The notes under the pieces were generated by a model. The model worked only from the letters and a program-made list of their open reading frames with translations. It was not told the DNA's origin and ran no database searches. Both the position numbers and the translations under genes were made by a program. Positions 19,343 to 28,299 of a stretch of 64,000 nucleotides of DNA are shown in pieces. The stretch is taken from positions 2,418,001 through 2,482,000 of the forward strand of contig NZ_RDSM01000001.1 in assembly GCF_004115155.1 (NCBI RefSeq), read 5' to 3'. Each line of letters starts with the position of its first letter. Position 1 is the first letter of the stretch. Source of the stretch: Granulicella sibirica. GTDB lineage: Bacteria > Acidobacteriota > Terriglobia > Terriglobales > Acidobacteriaceae.

Positions 19343-20965
19343 ATGGCGTCTCGTCTCATGGTCGAGGTTGCTGCACAAACCCCCACCGAGATCTCCTGCG
19401 CCCTCGAGTCCTTCCTCGCCGACTACCCCGCCGCCGCGCTCCTCGAAGACGGTAAGCCCATCTTCGACATGCGCACCGCGCGCTACAGCCTCTCAACCGA
19501 GCACGACCGCTGCACCCTCCATCTCTGGAGCGAGGAGCGCAACCTCGTCCGCCGTGTCATCGGCGTCGAGCCGCGCAACGCCGTCCTGCGCGTGATCACC
19601 CAGCGCTTCGGCCAGACCAGGCCGCAGATCCTCGAACTCACCGCCGACCGCGACCGCCGCACGCCCTCCACGCGCGATGCCACACGCACGAAGTACCTCC
19701 GCGTTCTCGACCGCGTCCTGACCCGCACCTTCCCCGACTGGTATCCCGAGAGCTTCCGCACCGCGATGGATCTCGAGAAGTCCTTCGGCCCTGCCTACTG
19801 CCGGGGATCGCTCGTGAAAGGCCACCATGCCTGGGCCGTCATCGCGGTCAACGGCGAAGAGACGCAGGCGACCATCGACGGCATCCTCACCCTCGGCATC
19901 CTCTGGCTCGCCCACAGCCGGGAACACGCCGGAGGCCGCCGCCTTTATAAAGGGCTTCGTCTCATCGTCCCCAAAGGTAGTGCCGCCCTCACGCTCTCGC
20001 GTCTCGCCTGGCTCAATCAGGATGTCGCCGCCTACGAGCTCTACGAGTTCGACCAGGCGAACGAAGAGCTCACCTCCCGCGACTCCGCCGACCAGGGTAA
20101 CCTGCACACGCATCTCCAGCACGCGCCCAACGCCACCGCCGCTCGTGAGCGCTTCGCCGACTCCGCCGCTCAGGTCTTCGCGCTCATCCCACCCGAGTTG
20201 CATCCCGTCGTCGAGCAGCGTCTCCGCTCCGGAACGGAACTCGCTTTTCTCCTTCACGGCCTTGAATTCGCCCGCGTCCGAGTCGAAGCCTCCGCCAACA
20301 GCTTCAATCGCTCGCACAAGGTCACCTTCGGAGCCGGAGCAAGCGAGACCGAGCTTACCCCCGACACCGCCGACGACCTACGCGAACTCGTCGGCAGCCT
20401 CTTCGAGCGCCGCCACGCCGCCGGCGAACGCCGTGACCCGCTCTTTCGCATGCAGCCCGAGCGCTGGCTGGAGTCCGCCCTCCGTCGCGACGTCGCTCCT
20501 CTGGAAGCACATGACACGAAGCTCCAGGCCGAGTACGTCTACTCGCAGGTGCCGGCGTTTGCGGCCTCCGACCGGGGCATGCTCGACCTTCTCACTGTCA
20601 CCGAAGACGGTCGCTTAGCCGTCATCGAACTCAAAGCCGAAGAAGACCTGCATCTGGCCTTGCAAGGCCTTGACTACTGGATCCGCGTCCGCCACCACCA
20701 TCTCCAGAATGTCGACAACGTCACCGGATTAGGCGAGTTCCAGCGCCACGGCTACTTCGGCGGCATTCCCCTCGCGCCGCTCCCCCCGCGCCTCTATCTC
20801 GTGGCCCCCGCCCTGCGCATCCACCCCGCGACCGAGGTCATCCTCCGCCACCTCAGCCCGAAGGTCGACTGGACCCTCATCGCCCTGGACGAACGCTGGC
20901 GCTCAAAGATCAAATCCGTGTGGCGTAAACGCCACACCGACTCGCCCATCGCCTACGTCGGCTAA
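19343..20965 (+). CDS. Uncharacterised protein with C-terminal PD-(D/E)XK (RecB-like) nuclease motifs
   Basis: I know no named family for the full 540 residues. The N-terminal 370 residues are soluble and alpha/beta. The C-terminal part has D415 in a strand (GMLDLLTV), then VIELK with E429 and K431 after a turn, then Q441 and Y445 in ALQGLDYW. This D...ExK...QxxxY order is the RecB-like PD-(D/E)XK nuclease signature. There is no signal peptide and no helicase motif. ATG 19343 has no strong ribosome-binding site. The gene stands alone after a terminator and ends in a 4-base overlap with the convergent DUF2007-type gene. A DNA-repair or defence nuclease is plausible but not shown. Confidence 0.75.
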   Translation: MASRLMVEVAAQTPTEISCALESFLADYPAAALLEDGKPIFDMRTARYSLSTEHDRCTLHLWSEERNLVRRVIGVEPRNAVLRVITQRFGQTRPQILELTADRDRRTPSTRDATRTKYLRVLDRVLTRTFPDWYPESFRTAMDLEKSFGPAYCRGSLVKGHHAWAVIAVNGEETQATIDGILTLGILWLAHSREHAGGRRLYKGLRLIVPKGSAALTLSRLAWLNQDVAAYELYEFDQANEELTSRDSADQGNLHTHLQHAPNATAARERFADSAAQVFALIPPELHPVVEQRLRSGTELAFLLHGLEFARVRVEASANSFNRSHKVTFGAGASETELTPDTADDLRELVGSLFERRHAAGERRDPLFRMQPERWLESALRRDVAPLEAHDTKLQAEYVYSQVPAFAASDRGMLDLLTVTEDGRLAVIELKAEEDLHLALQGLDYWIRVRHHHLQNVDNVTGLGEFQRHGYFGGIPLAPLPPRLYLVAPALRIHPATEVILRHLSPKVDWTLIALDERWRSKIKSVWRKRHTDSPIAYVG

Positions 20966-21579
20966 GCCTTCTCTTCCGGCACCGCGGGCTCATCCCACGC
21001 ATGCTCACACTCCTCGCACGTCCACCGATTCACCGGATCGGCAGCCAGAAGCAAAGGCTCCGGCGCGCCACACATCGGGCATGGCGGTGAGATGAAGTCT
21101 TCCGGCTCAACCTCCAGTTCCTTCCAGATGTGCTCCGGGATCGATTGCGCCAGGATAGACGAAGCCTGTTCCGCATCTGCCGGTTTCACCACCACCCGTG
21201 GTCCCCGGCTATCCATGACTCCTCCCTGCCCCGTCACAAGGAAACTCTCCACCTTCGATTCCAGCAGAAAAGCCCGCGCCGCATTCGCCTCGCTGATCGT
21301 CGCAAAGAGAAACGTGCAATCCTCTGGAGCCCGCTCCGCGTAGTCCCGCAGCATCTGGGGATCGTGAAGCCAGCTCTCCTCGTCATGATCTTCCTCCACG
21401 GCGGTCTTTGAGGCGTCAGGGGCAAGATCAAGCCCCCGGAGAGCGATCTCTCTGCGAAGAATCTCCTGGGCGATGGGGGTGAGTTCCTCAGGCTGCTCAG
21501 CAAGATGCAAGAGCCGCTCCTCCGGCAGATCGCGATAGTAGGCGGTAAGCCGGTCGTCCTCTTCCTGCGTCCAGTCCAT
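20962..21579 (-). CDS. DUF2007-like signal-transducing-type protein with C-terminal zinc ribbon
   Basis: A 205-residue cytosolic protein from ATG 21579, where the conserved MDWTQEEDDRLTAYY begins. An acidic linker leads to a ferredoxin-like segment (DCTFLFATISEANAARAFLLESKVESFLV ...GPRVVVKPADAEQA), which resembles DUF2007 domains with their conserved strand-helix-strand pattern. The C-terminus carries a Cys4 zinc ribbon, CPMCG and CEECEH. The partner is unknown. The stop overlaps that of the convergent nuclease-like gene by four bases, and dusB starts the same leftward run upstream. Confidence 0.75.
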   Translation of the reverse strand: MDWTQEEDDRLTAYYRDLPEERLLHLAEQPEELTPIAQEILRREIALRGLDLAPDASKTAVEEDHDEESWLHDPQMLRDYAERAPEDCTFLFATISEANAARAFLLESKVESFLVTGQGGVMDSRGPRVVVKPADAEQASSILAQSIPEHIWKELEVEPEDFISPPCPMCGAPEPLLLAADPVNRWTCEECEHAWDEPAVPEEKA

Positions 21580-21611
21580 GATCCACTCCGATGTCGAGAG
21601 TACTACGCCCC

Positions 21612-22889
21612 TCAGTCGCAATACTCCCCAGCCGCCACCAGCTCCGCCGCCATCACCTCATCCTCATTCGCCACGGCCGTCTCCGCCCGCGACGCGAAGA
21701 ACGCATCGACAGCATCCAGCACGCTGGCCCCGTTCTTCGAGTCGAAGATCTGCTTCCGCAGCGCCCCGCCCCCGGGCACGCCGTGCGTAAACCACGCCGC
21801 GAACTGCTTCATCTTCCCGACGCAGTCCCGTGCCTGCTTCTCCCGCGCGACCTGTCCGGCAGCGGTGATCGCTTCGGCGCGCGCGATCTCGTTGGCGTTC
21901 TCCATCTCGATCTCTTCGACCATCTTCTGGAAGTAGTCCCGGATCATCCGGTACCGGTCCTGATCCGTCGGGCTGTCGTACCTGCCGGTCGCCGTGTACT
22001 GCGCGATCTGCCGGAAGATCCACGGGTTCGCCGGAGCCACGCGCCCGATCATCACCGCGTCGCACCCCGTCTTGTCGACCATCGCCGCCGCGTCTTCGGG
22101 CGTCCGCACATCCCCATTCCCGATTACCGGGATCGATACCGCATCCTTCACCGCCGCGATCCACTCCCACCGCGCCTGCCCGGTGTACCCATCTTCGCGC
22201 GTCCTCGCGTGCAGGGCGACCGCGTTCAACCCGCAGTCCTCCGCCATCTTCGCAAGCTCCACGCAGACGATGTGCTTATCGTTCCACCCCATCCGGAACT
22301 TCACGGTGAAGGGAATCGAAATCGATGCCCGCACCGCCTTGAAGATCTCCCCGATCAGGGGCAGATCCCGCAGCAACCCCGACCCGCCATTACACGCCAC
22401 CACCCGCTTCGCCGGACACCCCAGGTTCAGGTCGACGATGTCGAACCCCGCATCCTGGCAGATCCTCGCGCTGTCCGCCAGCGTCACCGGGTTCGACCCG
22501 AACAACTGCGCCGAAATCGGGTGCTCGTCATCGTAGTACGTCAGATACCTCTTCCGCTTCGTCTCCCGCATCCGCGAGAGTCCATCGGCCGAGGTAAACT
22601 CCGTCATGATCAGCCCGCACCCGGACTGCTGATTCGACGTAACACTGTCCACATTTACCGCACTTTGCCCCGCGTCCTGACCAGCGTTTTCAGCCGAAAA
22701 CATGCTCGCATTTTTGATAAACCGGCGAAAAACTGTGTCCGTCACGCCCGCCATCGGAGCCAGCACAGTAGCTGGAGCAATCCGTACGTTGCCGATATCA
22801 AAGGACTTAGGCACACGCGCTCCCTCAGGCATCGCATGCTCCACCGGATCGTCCCACTGCTTTTTCTCGAGCGTATACCGCTTCTTCAT
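21612..22889 (-). CDS. dusB: tRNA-dihydrouridine synthase (DusB type)
   Basis: Dus enzymes reduce uridine to dihydrouridine in tRNA using FMN and NADPH. The 425-residue protein has the TIM-barrel landmarks: VLAPMAGVTD at the FMN site, QLFGSNP, DLNLGCPAKRV with the catalytic cysteine, KFRMGWND, HARTREDGYTG, IPVIGNGDVRTPEDA and MIGRVAPANPWIF, then the helical tRNA-binding domain. Start is the ATG at 22889 (MKKRYTLEKKQWDDP). The roughly 50-residue stretch after the first APMAG motif, including a Gln/Asn/Ser-rich segment, is an insertion relative to compact Dus enzymes. It lies downstream of rpmE behind a terminator. Confidence 0.93.
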   Translation of the reverse strand: MKKRYTLEKKQWDDPVEHAMPEGARVPKSFDIGNVRIAPATVLAPMAGVTDTVFRRFIKNASMFSAENAGQDAGQSAVNVDSVTSNQQSGCGLIMTEFTSADGLSRMRETKRKRYLTYYDDEHPISAQLFGSNPVTLADSARICQDAGFDIVDLNLGCPAKRVVACNGGSGLLRDLPLIGEIFKAVRASISIPFTVKFRMGWNDKHIVCVELAKMAEDCGLNAVALHARTREDGYTGQARWEWIAAVKDAVSIPVIGNGDVRTPEDAAAMVDKTGCDAVMIGRVAPANPWIFRQIAQYTATGRYDSPTDQDRYRMIRDYFQKMVEEIEMENANEIARAEAITAAGQVAREKQARDCVGKMKQFAAWFTHGVPGGGALRKQIFDSKNGASVLDAVDAFFASRAETAVANEDEVMAAELVAAGEYCD

Positions 22890-22911
22890 GCAATCGAACC
22901 CCTTCAAAACA

Positions 22912-22940
22912 AAAGGCCCCCGCACAGCGCGGAGGCCTTT
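22912..22940 (-). terminator. Intrinsic terminator of rpmE
   Basis: Leftward reading gives AAAGGCCTCCGC, a short loop, then GCGGGGGCCTTT, a GC-rich stem with one G-T pairing, directly followed by TGTTTTG. It lies between the rpmE stop at 22959 and the dusB start at 22889, so it ends the rpmE transcript. Read-through would supply dusB. Confidence 0.8.
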
Positions 22941-22958
22941 CGCTCAAAACCGCAGCAA

Positions 22959-23204
22959 TTACTTGGTCTCGGTCTTCGCCGTCTCGGCCTTGCCCGCATC
23001 GGACTTGGCGAACTTGCGGCGGAAGCGCTCGACGCGGCCTGCCGTATCGATCAGCTTCTGCTTGCCCGTAAAGAACGGGTGGCAAGCCGAGCAGATTTCC
23101 ACGACGATGTCGCCCTTGTGTGTGGAACGCGTCTCAAACTGGTTGCCGCACGCGCATTTGACGTTGGTGAGGTGATAATCCGGGTGAATTCCTGCCTTAG
23201 GCAT
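22959..23204 (-). CDS. rpmE: 50S ribosomal protein L31, zinc-binding type
   Basis: L31 is a large-subunit ribosomal protein that bridges the subunits. The 81 residues start [11 protein letters not shown] and keep the four cysteines of the zinc (C+) form: C17 and C19 in CAC, and C38 and C41 in CSAC. The [20 protein letters not shown] core is highly conserved. It carries a short Lys/Ala/Thr tail beyond the usual 70 residues. A longer frame runs upstream from 23204 but has no homology. Confidence 0.97.
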   Translation of the reverse strand: MPKAGIHPDYHLTNVKCACGNQFETRSTHKGDIVVEICSACHPFFTGKQKLIDTAGRVERFRRKFAKSDAGKAETAKTETK

Positions 23205-23334
23205 CGTAAATCCTGTCTTTTCTCGAATTTGCCGGCGTGCGGATCGCTTGCGAACGGGCGGACTCACGGTCACATCGATGGGCCTGTCGCACTGCCAGTG
23301 GCACACTTCCGTGGAAGAGCGCCTTCTAAGTATA
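23205..23334 (-). promoter_or_regulatory. Probable rpmE promoter and long 5' leader
   Basis: Leftward, a TATACT -10-like box lies at 23334-23329, giving an expected start near 23322 and a leader of about 118 bases before the rpmE ATG. The leader contains a palindrome (CACTGCCAGTG around 23290-23300). Ribosomal protein L31 leaders that sense L31 are known in several phyla. Whether this is one is inference. The -35 region is weak, so the promoter call is tentative. Confidence 0.35.
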
Positions 23335-23387
23335 TAGGATTCCGCCACCCAGCAAACGGATTCATCTGCTGCCATACTGAAGAGGTT

Positions 23388-24140
23388 ATGACCGAAGTCT
23401 GCAAGATCTGCGATGGAGCTGGCCTCCGCATCATCCAGGAAGAGGGCCGCCAGGTCGCCGCCCCCTGTGTCTGCCGCATCGAGCAGCGCGCCGCCCGCAT
23501 GCTCGACCGCGCCCGCATCCCCAAGCGCTACGAACACTGTTCGCTCGAATCCTTCGACACCCACTTCCACTCTTCGAACAAGACCCTCACCGCCGCCCAC
23601 ATGCGCGCACGCCGCTTCGTCGAGAATTACCCCATCGAAACGGGCGGTACTGGCCTCCTGCTCACCGGCTCCATCGGCGTCGGCAAGACCCATCTCGCCG
23701 TCGGCATCCTGCAGGCGCTTGTCGCCGAACGCGGAGCCACCGGCCTCTTCTACGACTACCGCGACCTCCTCAAGCAGGTACAGCACAGCTACAACTCAAA
23801 GGTTGCTGCCACCGAACTCGAGATCCTGCGCCCCGTCTTCGACGCCGAGGTCCTCGTCCTCGACGAGCTTGGGGCCTCGAAGCCGACCGACTGGGTCTGG
23901 GACACTGTCGCCCACATCCTCAACACCCGCTACAACGACCGCCGCACCACCATCATCACCACCAACTACGCCAACTTCGGCCCGCTCGGTACCGAGCCCG
24001 CGAACATCCGGGGCAAGGAAGAGACCCTCGGCGACCGCATCGGCGAACGCATGCGCTCGCGCCTCCAGGAGATGTGCATGGTCGTCGAGATGCAGGGCAA
24101 GGACTTCCGCCAGACGGTCAAGCGCGCCAGCTTCGCCTGA
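23388..24140 (+). CDS. DnaC/IstB-like AAA+ ATPase with N-terminal cysteine cluster
   Basis: A 250-residue ATPase of the helicase-loader (DnaC/DnaI/IstB) group. ATG 23388 follows AGAGG. The N-terminus has CKIC (residues 5-8) and CVC (about 27-29), a likely zinc site. Walker A is [15 protein letters not shown], Walker B is [10 protein letters not shown], and sensor-1-like IITTNY and an arginine-finger region [11 protein letters not shown] follow. It could load DnaB at the fork or act as a general remodeller. No transposase lies nearby, which argues against IstB. A huge open frame beginning at 21591 covers it but is not coding upstream. Confidence 0.88.
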   Translation: MTEVCKICDGAGLRIIQEEGRQVAAPCVCRIEQRAARMLDRARIPKRYEHCSLESFDTHFHSSNKTLTAAHMRARRFVENYPIETGGTGLLLTGSIGVGKTHLAVGILQALVAERGATGLFYDYRDLLKQVQHSYNSKVAATELEILRPVFDAEVLVLDELGASKPTDWVWDTVAHILNTRYNDRRTTIITTNYANFGPLGTEPANIRGKEETLGDRIGERMRSRLQEMCMVVEMQGKDFRQTVKRASFA

Positions 24141-24182
24141 GTCATTTGCTGAGTCATCAGCCCGTATAGAATCGAGGCCAGT

Positions 24183-24734
24183 ATGAGCGACTCCCAGCCG
24201 AACGTTCCGACCTCCGCCAGCTCGAACGCCCTCTTCGCCACGCCTCCTGCGGAGCGTGGCGGCTTCCCCAAGGCGGCGGTCTTCGGAGCCATCGGGGCTG
24301 TGCTCGTCATCGTGCTCGGGATCGTGATCGCCACACGCGGCCATCACGGCGTCGCTGCGGGAGTCATCCTTCCCCTCGACGCGCACGCGGCCTCACTGCC
24401 CATGGCTGATGTCGCCATGAGCGAGTCCACCAGCCTCTCCGGAGGCAAATCCACCTTCATCGACGGCCGCATCAAGAACACCGGCTCCGACACCATTACC
24501 GGCATTACCGTCCAGGTTCTCTTCCGCAACGATGAAGGCCTCGCCCCGCAAGTCGAGACCTTGCCTCTGATGCTGATCCGTACTCACGAACCCTACGTCG
24601 ACACCCAGACCGTCGCCGCTGCACCCCTGACACCCGGCCAGGATCGCGAGTTCCGCCTCATCTTCGAGAACATTAACAACAACTGGAATATTCAGATTCC
24701 CGAAGTCCACGTCGTGCAGGTTGCAACGAAGTAG
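24183..24734 (+). CDS. Membrane-anchored protein of unknown function (DUF2393-like)
   Basis: A 183-residue protein with a short cytoplasmic N-terminus, one transmembrane helix (FGAIGAVLVIVLGIVIA, about 34-50) and an extracytoplasmic Ig-like domain containing FIDGRIKNTGSDTITGITVQVLF and a C-terminal ENINNNWNIQIPEV. This fold resembles FxLYD/DUF2393-type domains. It starts 42 bases after the DnaC-like gene and probably shares its transcript. No function is known. Confidence 0.75.
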   Translation: MSDSQPNVPTSASSNALFATPPAERGGFPKAAVFGAIGAVLVIVLGIVIATRGHHGVAAGVILPLDAHAASLPMADVAMSESTSLSGGKSTFIDGRIKNTGSDTITGITVQVLFRNDEGLAPQVETLPLMLIRTHEPYVDTQTVAAAPLTPGQDREFRLIFENINNNWNIQIPEVHVVQVATK

Positions 24735-24736
24735 TC

Positions 24737-25195
24737 CTACTTCTTCAGCGCCTTCCCAAGGTTCGTCAGCACAAGCGTCATAAACGAGAGTCCTCGCCGG
24801 CTGTCCTCCCCAGCCGCGCGCTTCGCAAGCTGCCAGAAGCTCGGCGTCCTCTCCTCGCTACGATGTTCCTGCCCGGCCGAAGCCACCGCCCGCGCCAGGC
24901 AGTCGAGTATCTCCGGATCGACCGTCATCAGCACGCGTGACAGCGAGATCGCGTTCCGCATCAGCGACACACTTTCCGGCGTCTTCCCGTACTTCGCCAG
25001 AGTGCCGAAGATCGTATCCTTCGCGCTCACCATGCCATGCATCGTGTCGAGAATGCCTTGGTCATGCATCGCCTGCAGCAGATCCCACGCCACAAGCAGA
25101 GCCTCGGCATGCTCCTCGGGAGCCGCATCGAGCCTCTTCTGCAGATTCACCCGGGGATCGGCTTTCTTCACCTGGAACGCAATCGGATTCGCCAT
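24737..25195 (-). CDS. DUF1641 protein, partner subunit of formate dehydrogenase (ForC/YrhD-like)
   Basis: A 152-residue helical protein of the DUF1641 family (LLVAWDLLQAMHDQGILDTMHGMVSAKD, ...FGTLAKYGKTPESVSLMRNAI). In Bacillus the equivalent YrhD/ForC works with the YrhE/ForE formate dehydrogenase in a noncanonical menaquinone-linked enzyme and contributes membrane association. Here it follows the dehydrogenase stop by 11 bases, in the same order as in Bacillus. A co-subunit role is therefore well supported by context, though not proven in this organism. Confidence 0.85.
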   Translation of the reverse strand: MANPIAFQVKKADPRVNLQKRLDAAPEEHAEALLVAWDLLQAMHDQGILDTMHGMVSAKDTIFGTLAKYGKTPESVSLMRNAISLSRVLMTVDPEILDCLARAVASAGQEHRSEERTPSFWQLAKRAAGEDSRRGLSFMTLVLTNLGKALKK

Positions 25196-25206
25196 CGATA
25201 ACTCCT

Positions 25207-28200
25207 CTAAACCGTGATGCTTTTTATCTGCACCAGTTCATCTGCCGCCCGAGTTCCGGGCAGCTTATAGTCTGGCCGCGCCCACTTATGCTCAACCTCA
25301 ACACCCGTCTGCGGAGTCCTGTGCCCATTCCGGAAGTTTCCCCACGGCAAGGGATTCTTGCCGCGCTCTTCAAGCACCGTCATGTGAACCGATATCTCCT
25401 TATAAGCAGGCGTATGCGTCGCCCGGTCCATGTGGTTTCCCGTCATCTTGTTCACCGGCTCCAGAATCGAGTTCATCGGCATGTACAACTGCTTCCCCTC
25501 AACCCGATTTGTAACCAGAACCTGTACCTTCACCTGTCCGTAGGGAGACTTGATCTGCACGTAGCGTCCCGTCTCGATCCCGCGTTCCTTCGCCAGTTCC
25601 GGAGAGACTTCAAGAAACGTAATCGGGGTGATCTCCTTGATCCCCTCCGACTGGTACGTCATCGCTCCCTGCTCGAAGTGCTCCAGCAGACGCCCATTGT
25701 TCAGGTGCAGGTCATACGTCGTGTTCGTCTCTTCTGACGGTGGAATGTACTCGATCGGGTGGAACATCGCCTTGCCATCCGGGAAGGGAAATCCATCCTT
25801 GAACAGCAGCGGAGTATCCGTGCCATCCTTCGCAACCGGCCACTGCAGGCTCTTATACCCTTCGAGCCGCTCATAACTCACACCCGCGAACATAGGAGTA
25901 AGTCGCGCCACCTCGTCCATAATCTCGGAAGGATGCTTGTAGTCCCACTTGGCTCCCAACTTGTTCGCGATAAGCTGCAATATCTCCCAATCTGGCTTCG
26001 AGTAACCGAGCGGCTCAAGCGCCCGATAGAGCCGCTGAATCCTCCGCTCCGTGTTCGTAAACGTTCCGTCTTTTTCAAGCGAAGGACTCGCAGGCAGCAC
26101 AAGATCCGCATACTGCGCCGTCTCCGAGAACATGATGTCCTGCACGATAAAGAAGTCGAGCTTCCGTAACGCCTCGCCCACATCGGTCGAGTTAGCGTCT
26201 GACGTAATCGTATCCTCGCCCTTGATATAAAGCGCCCGCACCTTGCCCGCGTGAATACCTTCAATCATTCCTCGGTTATCGAGCCCCTTCACCACCGGCA
26301 ACGTCACTTCCCAGTCCGCCTCGAACTTGCCGCGCACCGTCGCGTCATCGACGAGTTGGTACCCGGGAAACAGGTTCGGCATCGACCCGAAGTCGCTCGC
26401 ACCTTGCACGTTATTATGTCCGCGCAAAGGATAAGCACCCGCGCCAGGCCTCATGTAGTTACCCGTTGTCAGCAGTAAATTCGAGATAGCCGTCGAAGTA
26501 TCCGACCCACCGCAATGCTGCGTTACGCCCATCGCCCATAGAACGCAAACACCATCTGCCTTGGCAATCTCGCGCGCGACCGCAACCAGCGTCTCTACCG
26601 GCACGCCGGTCACCTTCTCCGCATACTCCATCGTGAACGGCTCAAGCGACCTCTTGAACTGGTCGAACTTATTCACCCACTTCTCAATGAAATCCGGCTT
26701 ATGAAGATCATTATCGATGAGATACCTCGCGACCGCTGAGATCCACACCGCATCCGTTGAAGGCGTCGGCCTGAAAAAGATATCAGCTCGCTCCGCCATC
26801 TCATGCTTCCGGATATCCGCAACGATGAGTCTCTGCCCGCGATGCTTATGCGAACGCTTCACCCTTGTCGCAAGCACAGGATGCGATTCTGCCGTGTTCG
26901 ATCCAACCACAATCACAAGGCCAGCTATCTCGATATCCGAGATGGACCCCGAGTCGCCACCATACTTGACGGTACGTGATAAGCCCATCGTCGCCGGAGT
27001 CTGGCAGTACCGGCTGCAGTTATCGATGTTATTCGTCCCGATCACGGCTCGCGCCAGCTTCTGCATCAGGTAGCTCTCTTCGTTTGTGCACTTCGAAGAA
27101 GCGATAAACGCCAGGGCATCCGGCCCATGCTCTTCCTTGATCTTGGTGAACTTCTCGGCGATGACATCGAGCGCCTTCTCCCACGTCACTTCAACGAATG
27201 TATCTCCCTGCCGCAGCAGCGGAGAAGTAAGTCGCTTCGGAGAATTAATAAAATCCCACGCAAACTTACCCTTCACGCACGTCGAGATACCATTCGCCGG
27301 CCCATGCATCGGCTCGATTTTCAAGATGTGCCGATCCCTCGTCCACACATCGAAGCTGCACCCAACGCCACAGTAGGTGCAGACTGTCTTCGTTCGCTTC
27401 ACCCGTGCGTGCCGCATCTCCGCTTCCATCTCCGAGAGTGAAAGGATCGGCCCGTACCCCGTGCTCGGCTCTACCTCTTTGACGATCACGATCATATCGT
27501 CGAGCACCTTATCCGGAATATTGGTTAGGTATCCCGCCTTACCCAGCATGCTCTTCTCCATCAGCGCATTGCACGGGCAGACGGTCACGCAATGCCCGCA
27601 ACTCACACAACTCGATCCTTCGATCTTCTCCCCGCCATCCCACAGCACCCTCGGATGCTCGCTCTTCCAGTCGATCGTCAGCGTCTCGTTCACCTGCACG
27701 TTCTGGCACGCCTCGACACATCGCCCGCACAGAATGCACTGGTCCGGGTCGTACCGGTAAAAAGGATTCGACATATCCTTCTCGTAAGGCTTCGGCGCAT
27801 ACGGCCGAGCCTGGTGCTTCACATCGAGCGCCGCCGTCGTATTGTGAACCACGCAGTTCTGGTTGTTGTTATCGCAGACCGTGCAGTACAGCTCGTGGTT
27901 CTTCAGGATGCGGTCGAACGCCTCACGCTGTGCGACATCCACCCGATGCCCCATCGTCGCAACCGTCATCCCTGGCTCAACCCGCGTCGCACACCCGCGC
28001 ACAAGCTCGCCGTTCACCTCGATCATGCAGGTATCGCAGCTTTGGATATTTCCCATCGCAGGCAGGTAGCAGACCTGCGGAATCTCTTTGTGCTGATACT
28101 TCACCGCGTGCCGGTTCAGCGCATCGATCAGGATCTCTCCGCGGTGCGCCTCGACCTCAAGCCCATCCATCATCACAATTGTGTCCGGCGTGGTGTCCGC

Positions 28201-28236
28201 CGGGGTGTTCATCAAGGGACGGCTTTGCTCTGGCAT
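25207..28236 (-). CDS. fdhF: Molybdopterin formate dehydrogenase, YrhE/ForE type, with N-terminal ferredoxin domain
   Basis: A 1009-residue formate-oxidising molybdo/tungsto enzyme. From the N-terminus: a [2Fe-2S] domain (CYLPAMGNIQSCDTC ... GCA), a His/Cys-rich NuoG-like segment (HELYCTVCDNNNQNC), two [4Fe-4S] ferredoxin motifs (CILCGRCVEAC, CVSCGHCVTVCPC), the [4Fe-4S] of the catalytic domain (CTYCGVGC), and the bis-MGD domains ending near LRGHNNVQGASDFG and beyond. The metal ligand is cysteine (C411), not selenocysteine, and the next residue is Gln412 where E. coli FdhF has catalytic His. It pairs with DUF1641 downstream. Many codons look less GC-biased than in neighbours (an impression, not measured), which could hint at transfer. 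Confidence 0.93.
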   Translation of the reverse strand: MPEQSRPLMNTPADTTPDTIVMMDGLEVEAHRGEILIDALNRHAVKYQHKEIPQVCYLPAMGNIQSCDTCMIEVNGELVRGCATRVEPGMTVATMGHRVDVAQREAFDRILKNHELYCTVCDNNNQNCVVHNTTAALDVKHQARPYAPKPYEKDMSNPFYRYDPDQCILCGRCVEACQNVQVNETLTIDWKSEHPRVLWDGGEKIEGSSCVSCGHCVTVCPCNALMEKSMLGKAGYLTNIPDKVLDDMIVIVKEVEPSTGYGPILSLSEMEAEMRHARVKRTKTVCTYCGVGCSFDVWTRDRHILKIEPMHGPANGISTCVKGKFAWDFINSPKRLTSPLLRQGDTFVEVTWEKALDVIAEKFTKIKEEHGPDALAFIASSKCTNEESYLMQKLARAVIGTNNIDNCSRYCQTPATMGLSRTVKYGGDSGSISDIEIAGLVIVVGSNTAESHPVLATRVKRSHKHRGQRLIVADIRKHEMAERADIFFRPTPSTDAVWISAVARYLIDNDLHKPDFIEKWVNKFDQFKRSLEPFTMEYAEKVTGVPVETLVAVAREIAKADGVCVLWAMGVTQHCGGSDTSTAISNLLLTTGNYMRPGAGAYPLRGHNNVQGASDFGSMPNLFPGYQLVDDATVRGKFEADWEVTLPVVKGLDNRGMIEGIHAGKVRALYIKGEDTITSDANSTDVGEALRKLDFFIVQDIMFSETAQYADLVLPASPSLEKDGTFTNTERRIQRLYRALEPLGYSKPDWEILQLIANKLGAKWDYKHPSEIMDEVARLTPMFAGVSYERLEGYKSLQWPVAKDGTDTPLLFKDGFPFPDGKAMFHPIEYIPPSEETNTTYDLHLNNGRLLEHFEQGAMTYQSEGIKEITPITFLEVSPELAKERGIETGRYVQIKSPYGQVKVQVLVTNRVEGKQLYMPMNSILEPVNKMTGNHMDRATHTPAYKEISVHMTVLEERGKNPLPWGNFRNGHRTPQTGVEVEHKWARPDYKLPGTRAADELVQIKSITV

Positions 28237-28299
28237 AGGCCTATCAGATGCCGAGCCGTAGCAAAGGCGTTTGCTGAAGCCGCCTCAATTCGCGGGAAC

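Noticed and set aside
21591..23387. Upstream part of an 849-codon frame leading into the DnaC-like gene
   Set aside because: It lies opposite dusB and rpmE and has shadow composition. Homology and a ribosome-binding site place the real start at 23388.
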